Origin: Thalassotalea algicola
GTDB taxonomy: Bacteria > Pseudomonadota > Gammaproteobacteria > Enterobacterales > Alteromonadaceae
Direction: 5' to 3'
Assembly (NCBI RefSeq): GCF_012932965.1
Contig: NZ_JABBXH010000003.1
Span: 620,001-684,000, forward strand
Length of the DNA: 64,000 nucleotides
Shown: piece by piece, positions 19,429 through 28,579 of the stretch
How positions within the stretch are numbered: position 1 is the stretch's first letter
Layout of the letters: each line of letters opens with the position of its first letter
Program-made: the position numbers and the translations under genes
Notes under the pieces: model-generated
What the model was told of the DNA's origin: nothing
What the model saw: the letters and a program-made list of their open reading frames with translations, nothing else
The model's database searches: none

Positions 19429-19675
19429 AATAAGGCTTTACAGACAATGTACTGGCAAATTCTTTATTTTGCCGCCAAAGCCAAAACTTTTGCATTTTAT
19501 GATATTGGCAAAGTTTACTTGAGCTTGCTTGGCAGTCTTCATGGTTAACAATTCGAGCTAAGTAGTAATTAATATATTTAGACAATTGTTTTTCTGGGGC
19601 ATATTGGTATGCAACAAGTAGTACCTGTAACCAATTTTCCATGGTACGTAAATAATTTTCTGTTGTATTACCCAC
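19409..19675 (-). CDS. Unknown 88-aa protein, Fur-site-linked small operon
   Basis: I do not recognise the family. The product (MGNTTENYLRTMENWLQVLL...) is rich in Tyr, Gln and Lys, has two Cys in EDCQASSSKLCQ, and no signal or membrane segment. GTG at 19675 follows the upstream stop directly (TAA then GTG), and a near-perfect AAGGAGG lies 5 bp before it, inside the end of the preceding gene. That is strong evidence of real, coupled translation. The 3' end overlaps tmcA (opposite strand) by 20 bp. Confidence 0.65.
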   Translation of the reverse strand: MGNTTENYLRTMENWLQVLLVAYQYAPEKQLSKYINYYLARIVNHEDCQASSSKLCQYHKMQKFWLWRQNKEFASTLSVKPYSKKLTR

Positions 19676-19858
19676 TTAAACCTCCTTGTATAAGGTACTA
19701 ACGTTTAGCAAAGACTGCCAAAGAACTTGCTTGGCATTATTATCTAAACACTTGCAATCATTGCCTTTTATTTGGCCTTGATAGATAAGTGTTCTCAAAA
19801 GATCACTCGAGAGTTCAATTTTGACTTTTGCTGGCATTGATGTGGTAGTTGATGGCAT
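19676..19858 (-). CDS. Unknown 60-aa protein with Cys-x-Cys motif, downstream of a Fur-like box
   Basis: 60-aa product starting MPSTTTSMPAKVKIELSSDLL, with GNDCKCLDNNAKQVLWQSLL near the middle: a CxC pair followed by an amphipathic helix. AGGTGA 8 bp upstream of ATG 19858 supports the start. It forms a two-gene unit with 19409-19675. The Fur-box-like site at 19921-19935 lies about 65 bp upstream, so iron control is likely. The family looks conserved in style but I cannot name a function. Confidence 0.65.
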   Translation of the reverse strand: MPSTTTSMPAKVKIELSSDLLRTLIYQGQIKGNDCKCLDNNAKQVLWQSLLNVSTLYKEV

Positions 19859-19920
19859 AGTTTGTTCACCTAAAGGATTACCGTTATTTACAAATTAGCT
19901 GAAGTTTTCTTATTTGTAAA

Positions 19921-19935
19921 TGATAATTATTCTCA
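19921..19935. promoter_or_regulatory. Fur box-like operator between divergent genes
   Basis: TGATAATTATTCTCA matches the 7-1-7 Fur core (TGATAAT-N-ATTATCA) at 13 of 14 arm positions. Extended over 19916-19934 it matches about 15 of 19 positions of the classical consensus. It lies between the minus-strand small operon and the plus-strand ABC exporter, so it could repress both when iron is plentiful. Confidence 0.65.
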
Positions 19936-19971
19936 TTTGTGTAAATTGTTGTAATCAGTAAAGAGAAATCA

Positions 19972-20853
19972 ATGCAATCGATTATCGAAGTGCAGCACTT
20001 AGTTAAAAGCTATCAACAACTAAATGCAGTTAATGATGTAAGTTTCACAATCCCGAAAGGCGGATGTTTCGGCTTACTTGGTCCCAATGGCGCAGGGAAG
20101 ACAACTACGATTGAAATAATGGAAGGCATTATTTCAGCTTCTTCTGGGAACGTGCTTTATAAAGGGCAAGCAGTTAACGAGCATATAGCCCATGAGATAG
20201 GTATACAATTTCAGCATACCGCTTTGCAAGATTTTTTAACGGTAAAAGAAACATTGGACTTATTTGCATCCTTTTATCAGAAAACGTTACCACAGCAGCA
20301 ACTTATAGAACTATGCGATTTATCTGAGTTTCTCGATAGGGATAGTCGATTGTTATCAGGGGGGCAGCGTCAGCGCTTATTGTTAGCATTAGCGTTAATT
20401 AACGACCCTGAAGTGGTGTTTCTTGATGAGCCAACAACGGGGTTAGATCCGCAAGCTAGGCGAAACTTTTGGCAGCTTATTAAGAATATTAAATCGCAGA
20501 ATAAAACGGTAATTTTGACGACACATTACATGGATGAAGCCGAGCAGCTATGTGATTACATCGTGGTTATGGATCATGGAAAAATTATAGAGCAGGGAGA
20601 GCCAGAATTACTGTTGAAAAAACACTTTGGCCATGTGTTTATTTATCTACCTGTTGAACAAGTGCCTGATGATTTAGTTACCCAAAATGGCTGGCGAATA
20701 CAAGATGAACAAATTGAAATAGAAACAGATAATGTAGAGCAAACAATTAGCTTATTAATAAAAGAACAAGTTCCATTAGATGCACTACATGTAAAGTCAG
20801 CTAACTTAGATGATTTATTTTTGAAGCTGACAGGCCATTCGTTAAGAGAATAG
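19972..20853 (+). CDS. ABC transporter ATP-binding protein (ABC-2 exporter)
   Basis: 293-aa ATPase with Walker A GPNGAGKTTT (Lys43), signature LSGGQRQRL, Walker B VVFLDEPTTGLD and the H-loop TTHYMDEAEQL, plus the C-terminal extension of the DrrA/CcmA-like drug-export group. AAAGAGAAA precedes the ATG. It pairs with the permease that begins 3 bp later. The nearby Fur-like site suggests export of an iron-related compound, but the substrate cannot be read from the sequence. Confidence 0.92.
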   Translation: MQSIIEVQHLVKSYQQLNAVNDVSFTIPKGGCFGLLGPNGAGKTTTIEIMEGIISASSGNVLYKGQAVNEHIAHEIGIQFQHTALQDFLTVKETLDLFASFYQKTLPQQQLIELCDLSEFLDRDSRLLSGGQRQRLLLALALINDPEVVFLDEPTTGLDPQARRNFWQLIKNIKSQNKTVILTTHYMDEAEQLCDYIVVMDHGKIIEQGEPELLLKKHFGHVFIYLPVEQVPDDLVTQNGWRIQDEQIEIETDNVEQTISLLIKEQVPLDALHVKSANLDDLFLKLTGHSLRE

Positions 20854-20856
20854 TAT

Positions 20857-21879
20857 ATGTTTAATTTACAAAGGTTTTTTGCTGTATTTAAAGGCAGGAA
20901 TATAGAGTTTTTTCGTGATAAGTCATCTTTGGGTTGGAACTTACTTTTCCCAGTTTTGTTGTTAATTGGTTTTTCATTCGTTTTTTCTGATGATAACAAG
21001 GCACTTTATAAAGTAGGGGTTATCGAGCATGCAAATGCTGAACAACCGTTTTTGAGTCATAAATTCTTGTCAACAAAGCATGTAGACTTTGTTCAGTACT
21101 CAGACCTTGCACAAGCCAAACAAAAACTCACCAGACATAGCATCGATTTTATTATTGATTTTGAGCAGAAACGCTATTGGTTAAATGAACTTTCACCGAA
21201 TAGTTATATTGTTTCTCAAATGTTTTTGGCACATGAGTCTAAGTTTGATAAACAGTCTTTGTCGGGTAAAGCAATCCGTTATGTAGATTGGGTACTACCG
21301 GGCATACTTGGTATGAATATGATGTTTAGTTGCTTATTTGGCGTAGGCTATGTGATAGTTCGATATCGTAAAAATCACGTGCTTAAAAGACTAAAGGCAA
21401 CGCCTCTCACCGCTCTAGAGTTTGTTACAGCGCAGTTAATGTCTAGACTATTTATCGTGATTTTTATGTCTGCCATTGTCTATATTGGCTGCAATTTCAT
21501 GTTTGACTTCTACATGTTAGGCAGCTATCTCGACTTGCTTATAATCGGCTTTCTTGGGGCATTTAGTTTGATTACATTAGGCTTGTTGGTTGCGTCTCGT
21601 AGCAAAAGTGAAGAATTAATTGGCGGGCTACTCAATTTAACATCTTGGCCGATGATGATCCTTTCTGGCGTATGGTTTAGCCTAGAAGGTGCACCAAATT
21701 TTGTTAAAGTCATCGCAGACTTTTTGCCATTAACACACCTTGTTTCTGCAGCTCGAAAAGTCATGACAGAAGGAGCAACGTTGGTTGATGTCAGTTATCA
21801 CATAGGTGTTTTATGTGGCATGAGCTTATTGTTTTTAATTTTAGGCGCTTACCTATTTAGCTGGAACACCGATCGTTAA
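20857..21879 (+). CDS. ABC-2 type permease
   Basis: 340-aa membrane partner of the preceding ATPase. One N-terminal helix (about 27-43, LGWNLLFPVLLLIGFSFVF), a periplasmic stretch of about 120 residues, then five or so helices in the C-terminal half with the ABC-2 signature region (LLNLTSWPMMILSGVWFSLEG and FLPLTHLVSAARKVM). This is the DrrB/YhgE-type half-transporter layout. Co-transcribed with the ATPase. Confidence 0.9.
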   Translation: MFNLQRFFAVFKGRNIEFFRDKSSLGWNLLFPVLLLIGFSFVFSDDNKALYKVGVIEHANAEQPFLSHKFLSTKHVDFVQYSDLAQAKQKLTRHSIDFIIDFEQKRYWLNELSPNSYIVSQMFLAHESKFDKQSLSGKAIRYVDWVLPGILGMNMMFSCLFGVGYVIVRYRKNHVLKRLKATPLTALEFVTAQLMSRLFIVIFMSAIVYIGCNFMFDFYMLGSYLDLLIIGFLGAFSLITLGLLVASRSKSEELIGGLLNLTSWPMMILSGVWFSLEGAPNFVKVIADFLPLTHLVSAARKVMTEGATLVDVSYHIGVLCGMSLLFLILGAYLFSWNTDR

Positions 21880-21921
21880 TTAGGTATTTAATTTAGCTTG
21901 TCTTGCTTTAATTAGCTTTGG

Positions 21922-22422
21922 TTAACTTAACTGATCAATCAGCCGAGCTAATTGGCTGATCTTTAAATTAGAGAGTTGTCGATAATCAAAATAAGGGCAA
22001 ATAATTATTTTTCGTTTCTCATCGATAGCAAAAAACTCATTTAGCCATAAACATTGCTGAGCAACGGCTAATTTCGCCGCATAAGTTTTTCCCATCACGA
22101 TATGAATCTTATTTGGAGTTTTAGCGACTATTTCACTTCCATTAAATAGCAGGCACTGTGGCGCATTTTCTTGTAGCAGCTGTTCATCTCTTAGGTGTTG
22201 CCATTGAGTGAATGATTGCGGCGAACGTTCAAATTCTAACTTGGCAAAAACATTAAATATCTTTCGCCAGTGATTGCCTGTTTGCTGCGCAATGTTGAAT
22301 ATTTCATCTTGCTGCATAAGATGCATACCATCAAGTTGCTGATAAAAGGGCAACGGAGGGGTATTTTCAATATAAATATAGATAGGAGCGTCAATGCTCC
22401 CTAAACCGACATAATGCATCAT
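21922..22422 (-). CDS. Conserved hypothetical protein, possibly DUF6942
   Basis: 166-aa soluble protein with no signal or membrane segment. It opens MMHYVGLGSIDAPIYIYIENTPP and ends with a helix (LSNLKISQLARLIDQLS); KIHIVMGKTYAAKL lies near residue 110. I associate this pattern with the DUF6942 family of Alteromonadales and vibrios, from memory and with modest certainty. It lies downstream of the DUF3545 gene but behind a terminator, and its function is unknown. Confidence 0.6.
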   Translation of the reverse strand: MMHYVGLGSIDAPIYIYIENTPPLPFYQQLDGMHLMQQDEIFNIAQQTGNHWRKIFNVFAKLEFERSPQSFTQWQHLRDEQLLQENAPQCLLFNGSEIVAKTPNKIHIVMGKTYAAKLAVAQQCLWLNEFFAIDEKRKIIICPYFDYRQLSNLKISQLARLIDQLS

Positions 22423-22436
22423 AATATTTAGGCAAT

Positions 22437-22460
22437 AAAAAACCCGGATTTTACCGGGCT
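22437..22460 (-). terminator. Intrinsic terminator of the DUF3545 gene
   Basis: Minus-strand hairpin CCCGG...CCGGG (22443-22447 with 22454-22458, flanked by an A/T-paired base), followed by TTTTTT, about 30 bp after the small gene's stop. Confidence 0.85.
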
Positions 22461-22488
22461 TTTGTAATATTAGAAGTGTTTTTAGCGC

Positions 22489-22662
22489 TTAAAACTCATC
22501 TAACATATGTTCCAAAGAATCTTCGTATATCCTCAGTTCTTTTTCGAGTTGGAACTTCTCTTTCAGTTGTTCAATTTCACGCCACTTTCTTTTTTTGTTA
22601 GTACTTGCTTTGGATTTTGGTTGTTTCTCGAATTTATCCAATACCGCTTGAAGTTTATCCAT
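22489..22662 (-). CDS. DUF3545 family small protein
   Basis: 57-aa highly charged protein: MDKLQAVLDKFEKQPKSK, then KKRKWREIEQLKEKFQLEKEL and an acidic C-terminus. The KWREIE.LKEK.RL.KEL core is the DUF3545 pattern common in gammaproteobacteria. The ATG at 22662 is chosen over the upstream in-frame ATG at 22716 because AAGGAGC lies 7 bp before it and the extra 18 residues are unconserved-looking. Function unknown. Confidence 0.75.
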   Translation of the reverse strand: MDKLQAVLDKFEKQPKSKASTNKKRKWREIEQLKEKFQLEKELRIYEDSLEHMLDEF

Positions 22663-22857
22663 GGAATGCTCCTTTTTTCTACAACTGCATCTTTTTAATA
22701 TCATAACTATTTGCATAATAAAACAGTTTTTGTGATATTTTTTTTACAAAAAGATGAATGTTTTTCACATAACAGCTTCAAAAAAGAACAATCTCTTTTA
22801 ACTTCAAAAACTTGATAACGTGGCGTCAAAAATTAGATTTTTATTGTCTAAACGTTA

Positions 22858-23808
22858 TTAAAATAACTCCGTTAATTGCTTTTCTAGTTTCTCTTGGTCT
22901 ACTGCAAAGTTGCGAATACCTTCGGCAAGTTTTTCTGTTGCCATTGCATCTTGATTCATCGCCCAGCGGAATGCTTGCTCAGTTAATGCTGGCTCATTTG
23001 AAATTGTCGATTGCTCACTAGACAACTGCTTTACGACGGTTTCGTTACTTGCTGCTAACTCATCCATTAATTGCGGACTGATGGTTAAACGATCACAGCC
23101 TGCAAGCGCAAGCACTTCACCAGTGTTTCTAAAACTCGCTCCCATCACAACAGTGCTATATCCCTTAGCTTTGTAGTAGTTGTAAATTTCAGTTACCGAT
23201 ACAACGCCAGGATCTTCTAATGGTGCGTATTCAGTTTTATCGGTATTGGCTTTAAACCAATCTAATATACGACCTACAAATGGTGAAATTAAGTAAACCC
23301 CTGATTCTGCGCACGCTTGAGCTTGTGCAAAACTAAACAGTAAGGTTAAGTTACAGTTAATGCCTTTCTTTTCAAGAATTTCAGCCGCCTTTATACCTTC
23401 CCAAGTAGAAGCTAGTTTAATTAAAATGCGTTCATTGCTAATGCCTGCTTCGTTATAAAGTGCAATAAGCTTCTCTGCTTTTTCTACGCTAGCTGCTGTG
23501 TCGAATGATAAGCGAGCATCTACTTCTGTAGAAATGCGACCAGGCACAACGTTTAGTATCTCTAAGCCAATGAGTACTGAAAGTTTGTCAGCGGCATCAA
23601 TTACCTGCTGTGCAGTGTCACTCGATTGGGCTTGGGCCCATTCAACCGCTTGTGCTAATAATGGCTGATACGCAGGTATTGCCGCCGCTTTTAATAACAA
23701 TGATGGGTTAGTAGTAGCGTCTTGTGGCTGAAATTTCGCAATTGCTTCAATGTCGCCTGTGTCGGCCACAACAGTGGTCATTTGCTTTAGCTGTGCTAAT
23801 TGATTCAT
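22858..23808 (-). CDS. tal: Transaldolase
   Basis: 316-aa pentose-phosphate enzyme moving a dihydroxyacetone unit between sugar phosphates. Family landmarks are [40 protein letters not shown] and [11 protein letters not shown], where the Lys forms the Schiff base, then [16 protein letters not shown]. Same length as TalB of E. coli (317). AAAGGA precedes the ATG at 23808. Single gene with no transketolase nearby. Confidence 0.96.
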   Translation of the reverse strand: MNQLAQLKQMTTVVADTGDIEAIAKFQPQDATTNPSLLLKAAAIPAYQPLLAQAVEWAQAQSSDTAQQVIDAADKLSVLIGLEILNVVPGRISTEVDARLSFDTAASVEKAEKLIALYNEAGISNERILIKLASTWEGIKAAEILEKKGINCNLTLLFSFAQAQACAESGVYLISPFVGRILDWFKANTDKTEYAPLEDPGVVSVTEIYNYYKAKGYSTVVMGASFRNTGEVLALAGCDRLTISPQLMDELAASNETVVKQLSSEQSTISNEPALTEQAFRWAMNQDAMATEKLAEGIRNFAVDQEKLEKQLTELF

Positions 23809-24084
23809 GAATTATCCTTTCTATGAAAATGCTGAGTGATCGGTTAAATGAAGAAAAATTACAACAACCAGCGAGCTTGTTGTTTATTTGATAACCGATA
23901 ACAAGTAATTTGTTGCAATATTTTTATCAAATTTTCTCAGCCGTGCCTACCGTATTTATAAGAATATTTGCTATTAATTATAAAAAGTTGAACAAAAGGT
24001 CAACTTTCTCGCTGTTATTAGCGTTTTTTGGAAAAATTCACTGTGTTATAGTGACCACATTTCCAATTTTAGATAGCTCAAAAT

Positions 24085-24861
24085 ATGTTAATTGTTGTCT
24101 CTCCCGCTAAAAATTTAGATTATGAATCGCCACTTGCAACTAACGAATTTACACAGCCAAATTTGTTGTCACATAGTCAGGAACTAATTGAAGTGTGTAA
24201 AACGCTTACTCCAGCAGATATTAGTTCGTTGATGGGCGTAAGTGATAAAATCGCTGGCCTTAATGCAGCAAGGTTTGGTCAATGGCAACAGCCTTTTAAC
24301 GCAGATAATGCTCGCCAAGCTGTGCTGGCATTTAACGGAGATGTATACACGGGTCTGGATGCAGGTTCATTTACAGATGCAGATTTTTTGTTTGCTCAAC
24401 AGCACCTTAGAATTTTGTCTGGTTTGTATGGTCTGCTTAAACCACTAGACCTTATGCAGGCGTACCGATTAGAAATGGGGACTAAGCTGGCGAACAAACG
24501 TGGCGATAATTTATATCAGTTTTGGGGTGAAGTTATCACTAACGAAGTTAATGCAGCATTAGTTGCTCAGGGTGATGATGTGCTTATTAATTTGGCCTCT
24601 ACAGAATATTTTAAATCGGTGAAGAAGAAGCAGTTAAACGCTACAGTAATTACTCCTAGCTTTAAAGATTGGAAAAACGGTCAATATAAGATGATCAGCT
24701 TTTTCGCTAAAAAAGCCCGTGGACTAATGGCTCGATATGTCATTCAAAATCAAATAACAGATGTAGAACAATTAAAGTCATTTAATTTAGCTGGTTATGG
24801 GTTCAATGAGGAGTTGAGTAAAGGTAATGATATTGTCTTTACGCGAAAACAAACCGACTAA
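24085..24861 (+). CDS. yaaA: Peroxide stress protein YaaA
   Basis: 258-aa protein opening [17 protein letters not shown] and holding [23 protein letters not shown] and [11 protein letters not shown], the standard pattern of the DUF328/YaaA family, with the same length as the E. coli protein. In E. coli it is OxyR-induced and lowers free iron during peroxide stress. No clear ribosome site is seen before the ATG. A long inverted repeat follows the gene. Confidence 0.95.
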   Translation: MLIVVSPAKNLDYESPLATNEFTQPNLLSHSQELIEVCKTLTPADISSLMGVSDKIAGLNAARFGQWQQPFNADNARQAVLAFNGDVYTGLDAGSFTDADFLFAQQHLRILSGLYGLLKPLDLMQAYRLEMGTKLANKRGDNLYQFWGEVITNEVNAALVAQGDDVLINLASTEYFKSVKKKQLNATVITPSFKDWKNGQYKMISFFAKKARGLMARYVIQNQITDVEQLKSFNLAGYGFNEELSKGNDIVFTRKQTD

Positions 24862-24882
24862 CACCGTTTTAATTACAAGGAG

Positions 24883-24960
24883 TACTTGGCACAAATAAAG
24901 TCATTAAAAGGCGTAGTAGGTTAATTAAAGCTGAACTACACTTTTTATATGTGCCAAGTA
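24883..24960. repeat. Inverted repeat TACTTGGCACA...TGTGCCAAGTA
   Basis: Perfect 11-bp arms (24883-24893 and 24950-24960), extendable inward past one mismatch by five more A/T pairs, enclosing about 45 nt with a weaker inner GTAGT/ACTAC pairing. It fills most of the gap between yaaA and the TIGR03546 gene. There is no T run typical of a terminator on the plus strand. It could be a small structured RNA, a REP-like element or a leader hairpin; nothing decides between them here. Confidence 0.55.
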
Positions 24961-24975
24961 GCTTAAGGAGCAGCT

Positions 24976-25494
24976 ATGCTAAGTTTATTAGCACAATTAC
25001 TAAAAGCCCTAAACTCAGAAAACTCATCCCGACAAGTATCAGCAGCAATTGCTTTGTCCCTATTATTTGCACTGTCACCTATTTTGTCACTACAGGCACT
25101 GCTAATACTATTGCTTGTGTTAATGGTAAAAGTTCATCTGGCTTCATTTATCATTGGTGCGACGTTATTTGAAGGCTTGGCATTTATATTGTCACCCGTA
25201 AGTATCTTGATTGGAGAAATGCTATTAACTAGCTCGTCAACAAGTGCGGCTTTCGAATCTTTGTATCAATTTGGATGGTTTAAACTTGGCCAATGGCACC
25301 ACACTTATAACCTTGGTTCATTAGTGTTAGGAGCAGTGCTAGCTGTGCCTGTTTACTTTCTAACCAAGCTTTTAGTGCTTAAGTATCGCCAACACATTAA
25401 AAATTATTTTGAACGCTTAGCCATTGTCAAAGCGTTAAAAGCAACTCGTGTGTTTCAGCTATATCAACAATTCGGCATCTCAGGAGATAAATAG
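24976..25494 (+). CDS. TIGR03546 family membrane protein
   Basis: 172-aa protein with about three to four membrane helices (AAIALSLLFALSPILSLQALLILLLVLMV, GSLVLGAVLAVPVYFLTKLL). It resembles the DUF2062-like TIGR03546 family, which occurs next to TIGR03545 genes in marine gammaproteobacteria. Its stop is 3 bp before the start of its TIGR03545 partner, so the two are an operon. AAGGAG lies 6 bp upstream of the ATG. Function unknown. Confidence 0.82.
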   Translation: MLSLLAQLLKALNSENSSRQVSAAIALSLLFALSPILSLQALLILLLVLMVKVHLASFIIGATLFEGLAFILSPVSILIGEMLLTSSSTSAAFESLYQFGWFKLGQWHHTYNLGSLVLGAVLAVPVYFLTKLLVLKYRQHIKNYFERLAIVKALKATRVFQLYQQFGISGDK

Positions 25495-25496
25495 CC

Positions 25497-27275
25497 ATGC
25501 ATTATATTAGATGGCAAGGGGCGGTCGCCTTTTTAATTATTATCGGCTTAATTGCTGGTATCGCCTATTTACTTGCTGGCCCCATAGCTAAGCAGGCTAT
25601 TGAGCGCTATGGCGCAGAATATACCGGTGCAGAAGTCAATGTTGACAGCGTATCGGTAGCATTAATGCCATTTGGTTTACAAATTAATCAGCTACAGGCG
25701 ACAGATCCTAAGAAGCCAGAAAATAATATGGTTAGCCTTACAAAGGCTGATGCTGTTATCGAGTTATGGCCGTTAATCTTTGGCAAAACTATTATTGATT
25801 CGTTGGTAGTTGAAAACTTAACTTTTGGTGATAAACGACAAACAGTAGGGCAAGTGTATCGAGCACCTACACAAGATAAGAGTGAAGATTCAAGCGCTAA
25901 ATCAAGTTGGTTAGACGATATGCAGCAAAATCTGCCAGATCCTCAATCATTGCTTGATAATGCTAATCTTAGAACTGTCAAACAAGCAAAGAAACTCGAA
26001 CAAACGTATGCAACTGAAAAAGAAAATTTAGCCAAAATAAAACAAAATTTGCCCGATAAAGAAAAATTAAAATCTTTTGAACATCGAGTTAAAGCGCTAT
26101 CAAAAGTTAAAGTAAAATCGCTAGCTGATTTAGAAAAAATAAAGAAAGATTTTGAACAACTAAAAGCTGAGTTTAAGCAGGAGCAAGCACAAATAAAAGC
26201 AATGAAAGAGCAAGTGCTTGCCTCAAAGGAAAATCTAGCAACTGATATTACTGCCTTAAAAGATGCACCTAAACAAGACTGGCAGGACATCTCAACAAAA
26301 TATCAATTGCAGACAATTGAAGCTGAAGACTTTGCTCATTTAATTTTTGGTGACAAAGCACGAGACTATTACCAATGGGCTGAAATTGCGTTGACTCATA
26401 TTAAGTCGAGTTCTGAACAAAAAGCTTCTTCTCAAGCGTCGCAAGTAAATGACAATGGCCGTTTTGTTCATTTTGATGAGCAGCAACCGTTACCTGAATT
26501 TTGGCTAAAGAAGGCCGAGCTATCTTTAGCGCTTGGCCAAGGAAACTATCGAGTTAATCTAGAAGATATTACCCACCAACATTGGCTGATTAATAAACAG
26601 TCGAAATTAAATGTTGTTGCTAATGAAGCGGGTAAGTTGGGTGAACTAAACGCAGACGCTCAGTTTGCTTTAAATGCAAAACAAGTTGTAACAGCGATAG
26701 GGAGCTGGTCAGTACAGAACCTGCCGTTAAATGACATTGAGCTACAAAACTCTACTGCATTTAACTTAGAGTTAGTAAAAGCGATGTTAGCTGTTGTTGG
26801 GCAGTTCGATATTAACAATGGTCAATTAGCATTACGCAGTGACTTTGCATTGGCTGAGAATGAATTTTCGGGGAACGCTGAGTCTAAACTCGCAAACATA
26901 CTGATAGATACGCTTTCCTCTACCGATAACCTTTCATTAGCACTAAGTGCGGATGGAGACTGGTTATCGCCAACTTGGCAACTTGATTCTTCACTTAATA
27001 ATTTGTTATCTGACGCCTTTAAAGGACAAGTTTCGGCCAAGCTGAATGAGTTTCAGTCAACACTTACTTCAGGCTTAAATGAAAAAGCGGCAAGTAGTTT
27101 AAATTTAGGCGAAGGAGAAATGTCTGAATTGTTGCAAATCGAATCTCTGCTAAACAGCACTGATGCCGCTATTGATGATTTGGCCAATAGCGACGTAGTT
27201 AAGCAGCAAAAAAAGAAGTTGGAAAATAAAGCGAAAGATAAATTAAAAGAGAAGCTTGGTAAATTATTTGGTTAA
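25497..27275 (+). CDS. TIGR03545 family protein, AsmA-like architecture
   Basis: 592-aa protein with one N-terminal membrane helix (about 9-29, AVAFLIIIGLIAGIAYLLAG). The segment after it (YGAEYTGAEVNVDSVSVALMPFGLQI) resembles the start of AsmA-type lipid-transfer proteins. A long coiled coil rich in K/E/Q spans about residues 155-270, then a beta-rich C-terminal half. This order is the TIGR03545 family. The bulk should be periplasmic. Partner of the TIGR03546 membrane protein; a role in envelope lipid handling is inference from the AsmA-like start only. Confidence 0.8.
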   Translation: MHYIRWQGAVAFLIIIGLIAGIAYLLAGPIAKQAIERYGAEYTGAEVNVDSVSVALMPFGLQINQLQATDPKKPENNMVSLTKADAVIELWPLIFGKTIIDSLVVENLTFGDKRQTVGQVYRAPTQDKSEDSSAKSSWLDDMQQNLPDPQSLLDNANLRTVKQAKKLEQTYATEKENLAKIKQNLPDKEKLKSFEHRVKALSKVKVKSLADLEKIKKDFEQLKAEFKQEQAQIKAMKEQVLASKENLATDITALKDAPKQDWQDISTKYQLQTIEAEDFAHLIFGDKARDYYQWAEIALTHIKSSSEQKASSQASQVNDNGRFVHFDEQQPLPEFWLKKAELSLALGQGNYRVNLEDITHQHWLINKQSKLNVVANEAGKLGELNADAQFALNAKQVVTAIGSWSVQNLPLNDIELQNSTAFNLELVKAMLAVVGQFDINNGQLALRSDFALAENEFSGNAESKLANILIDTLSSTDNLSLALSADGDWLSPTWQLDSSLNNLLSDAFKGQVSAKLNEFQSTLTSGLNEKAASSLNLGEGEMSELLQIESLLNSTDAAIDDLANSDVVKQQKKKLENKAKDKLKEKLGKLFG

Positions 27276-27327
27276 CGATCGAATGCAAGTATAGGTAATC
27301 CTATAAAAACATCCACTTTACAAGTGC

Positions 27328-27345
27328 TGTAAAAACCTATTTACA
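27328..27345. promoter_or_regulatory. TyrR/PhhR box upstream of hppD
   Basis: TGTAAA-N6-TTTACA matches the strong TyrR/PhhR consensus exactly. It sits inside a longer inverted repeat (27320-27354, one bulged base), about 100 bp before the hppD start. TyrR-family regulators control aromatic amino acid genes, which fits the downstream gene. Confidence 0.7.
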
Positions 27346-27446
27346 GCCACTTGTTGCCTTTACACTTTCAACTACTTGCCTATTTATAGCCGTCAAAAGA
27401 TACTCTGCTCATCACTAAGTTCTACTTGGAAACCAAGGTAATAATA

Positions 27447-28526
27447 ATGGCAGATTTATTTGAAAACCCAATGGGTTTAGACGGCTTTGAATTCGTTGAA
27501 TTTACAGCGCCAGAGAAAGGAATACTAGAACCTGTATTTGAAACAATGGGTTTTACAAAAGTTGCTCGTCATAAATCAAAAGACGTAGAATTATGGCGTC
27601 AAGGCGACATTAACTTCATTACAAACTACGAGAAAAAATCACATGCAGGCTACTATGCAGAAGAGCATGGTGCATCTGCTTGTGGTTTAGCGTTCCGTGT
27701 TAAGAATGCTCAGCATGCGTATAGCTCATGTTTAGAAAAAGGTGCTCAACCAGTTGAAATTAGCACAGGACCTATGGAACTTCGTTTGCCTGCAATTAAA
27801 GGTATCGGTGGTGCAACGTTATATTTAATTGATCGTTACGAAGAAGGAAAGTCAATTTATGACATCGACTTTAACTGGATAGAAGGTGTAGACCGCCATC
27901 CTGAAGGTTGCGGTTTCCATACTTTAGATCACTTAACTCACAATGTTTACCGTGGTCGAATGGATTATTGGGCGAGTTACTACGAAGATTTATTTAACTT
28001 CCGTGAAATTCGCTACTTCGATATTAAAGGTGAATACACTGGTTTATTATCTAAAGCGATGACAGCTCCGGATGGTAAAATTCGTATTCCACTAAATGAA
28101 GAAGCTGCTGGCGGTGGTGGTCAAATTGAAGAGTTCTTAATGCAATATAACGGTGAAGGTATTCAGCATATCGCTTTTGCTTGTGATGATATATATGCAT
28201 GTTGGGATAGATTGAAAGCAAATGGCATGAAGTTTATGCCAGCTCCGCCAAATACCTATTACGACATGTTAAAAGAGCGCTTACCAGGCCACGGCGAGCC
28301 AGAAGATGAACTACAATCTCGTGGTTTATTACTTGATGGTACTACTGAAGGTGGCGAGCCACGCTTATTGCTACAAATATTCTCGGATACCTTGTTAGGT
28401 CCTGTATTTTTCGAGTTTATCCAACGTAAAGAAGACGACGGATTTGGTGAAGGTAACTTTAAAGCGTTATTTGAATCAATTGAACGTGATCAAGTTGAAC
28501 GTGGTGTAGTAGGCGAAAAAGCTTAA
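27447..28526 (+). CDS. hppD: 4-Hydroxyphenylpyruvate dioxygenase
   Basis: 359-aa Fe(II) enzyme turning 4-hydroxyphenylpyruvate into homogentisate in tyrosine breakdown. The iron ligands are visible in conserved contexts: His162 (LDHLTHN), His241 (GIQHIAF) and Glu323 (FFEFIQRK), and the C-terminal [15 protein letters not shown] caps the active site. The ATG at 27447 (AAGG 8 bp upstream, protein [10 protein letters not shown]) is preferred to the in-frame TTG at 27426. Homogentisate dioxygenase is not adjacent. An exact TyrR/PhhR box lies upstream, so tyrosine or phenylalanine probably induces it. Confidence 0.96.
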   Translation: MADLFENPMGLDGFEFVEFTAPEKGILEPVFETMGFTKVARHKSKDVELWRQGDINFITNYEKKSHAGYYAEEHGASACGLAFRVKNAQHAYSSCLEKGAQPVEISTGPMELRLPAIKGIGGATLYLIDRYEEGKSIYDIDFNWIEGVDRHPEGCGFHTLDHLTHNVYRGRMDYWASYYEDLFNFREIRYFDIKGEYTGLLSKAMTAPDGKIRIPLNEEAAGGGGQIEEFLMQYNGEGIQHIAFACDDIYACWDRLKANGMKFMPAPPNTYYDMLKERLPGHGEPEDELQSRGLLLDGTTEGGEPRLLLQIFSDTLLGPVFFEFIQRKEDDGFGEGNFKALFESIERDQVERGVVGEKA

Positions 28527-28554
28527 ACGTTTTAACGAGTCCAATATAAATTTA

Positions 28555-28579
28555 AAGCCCACAGTAAGTGGGCTTTTTT
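28555..28579 (+). terminator. Intrinsic terminator of hppD
   Basis: Stem AAGCCCAC / GTGGGCTT with a 5-nt loop and six T, about 30 bp after the stop. Confidence 0.92.

Noticed and set aside
23910-24110. 66-aa plus-strand reading frame upstream of yaaA
   Set aside because: Overlaps the yaaA start in another frame, has no clear ribosome site, and is rich in Phe/Ile as expected by composition.
24951-25172. Alternative plus-strand frame overlapping the TIGR03546 gene
   Set aside because: The TIGR03546 frame has the ribosome site and a hydrophobic membrane pattern; this frame has neither.
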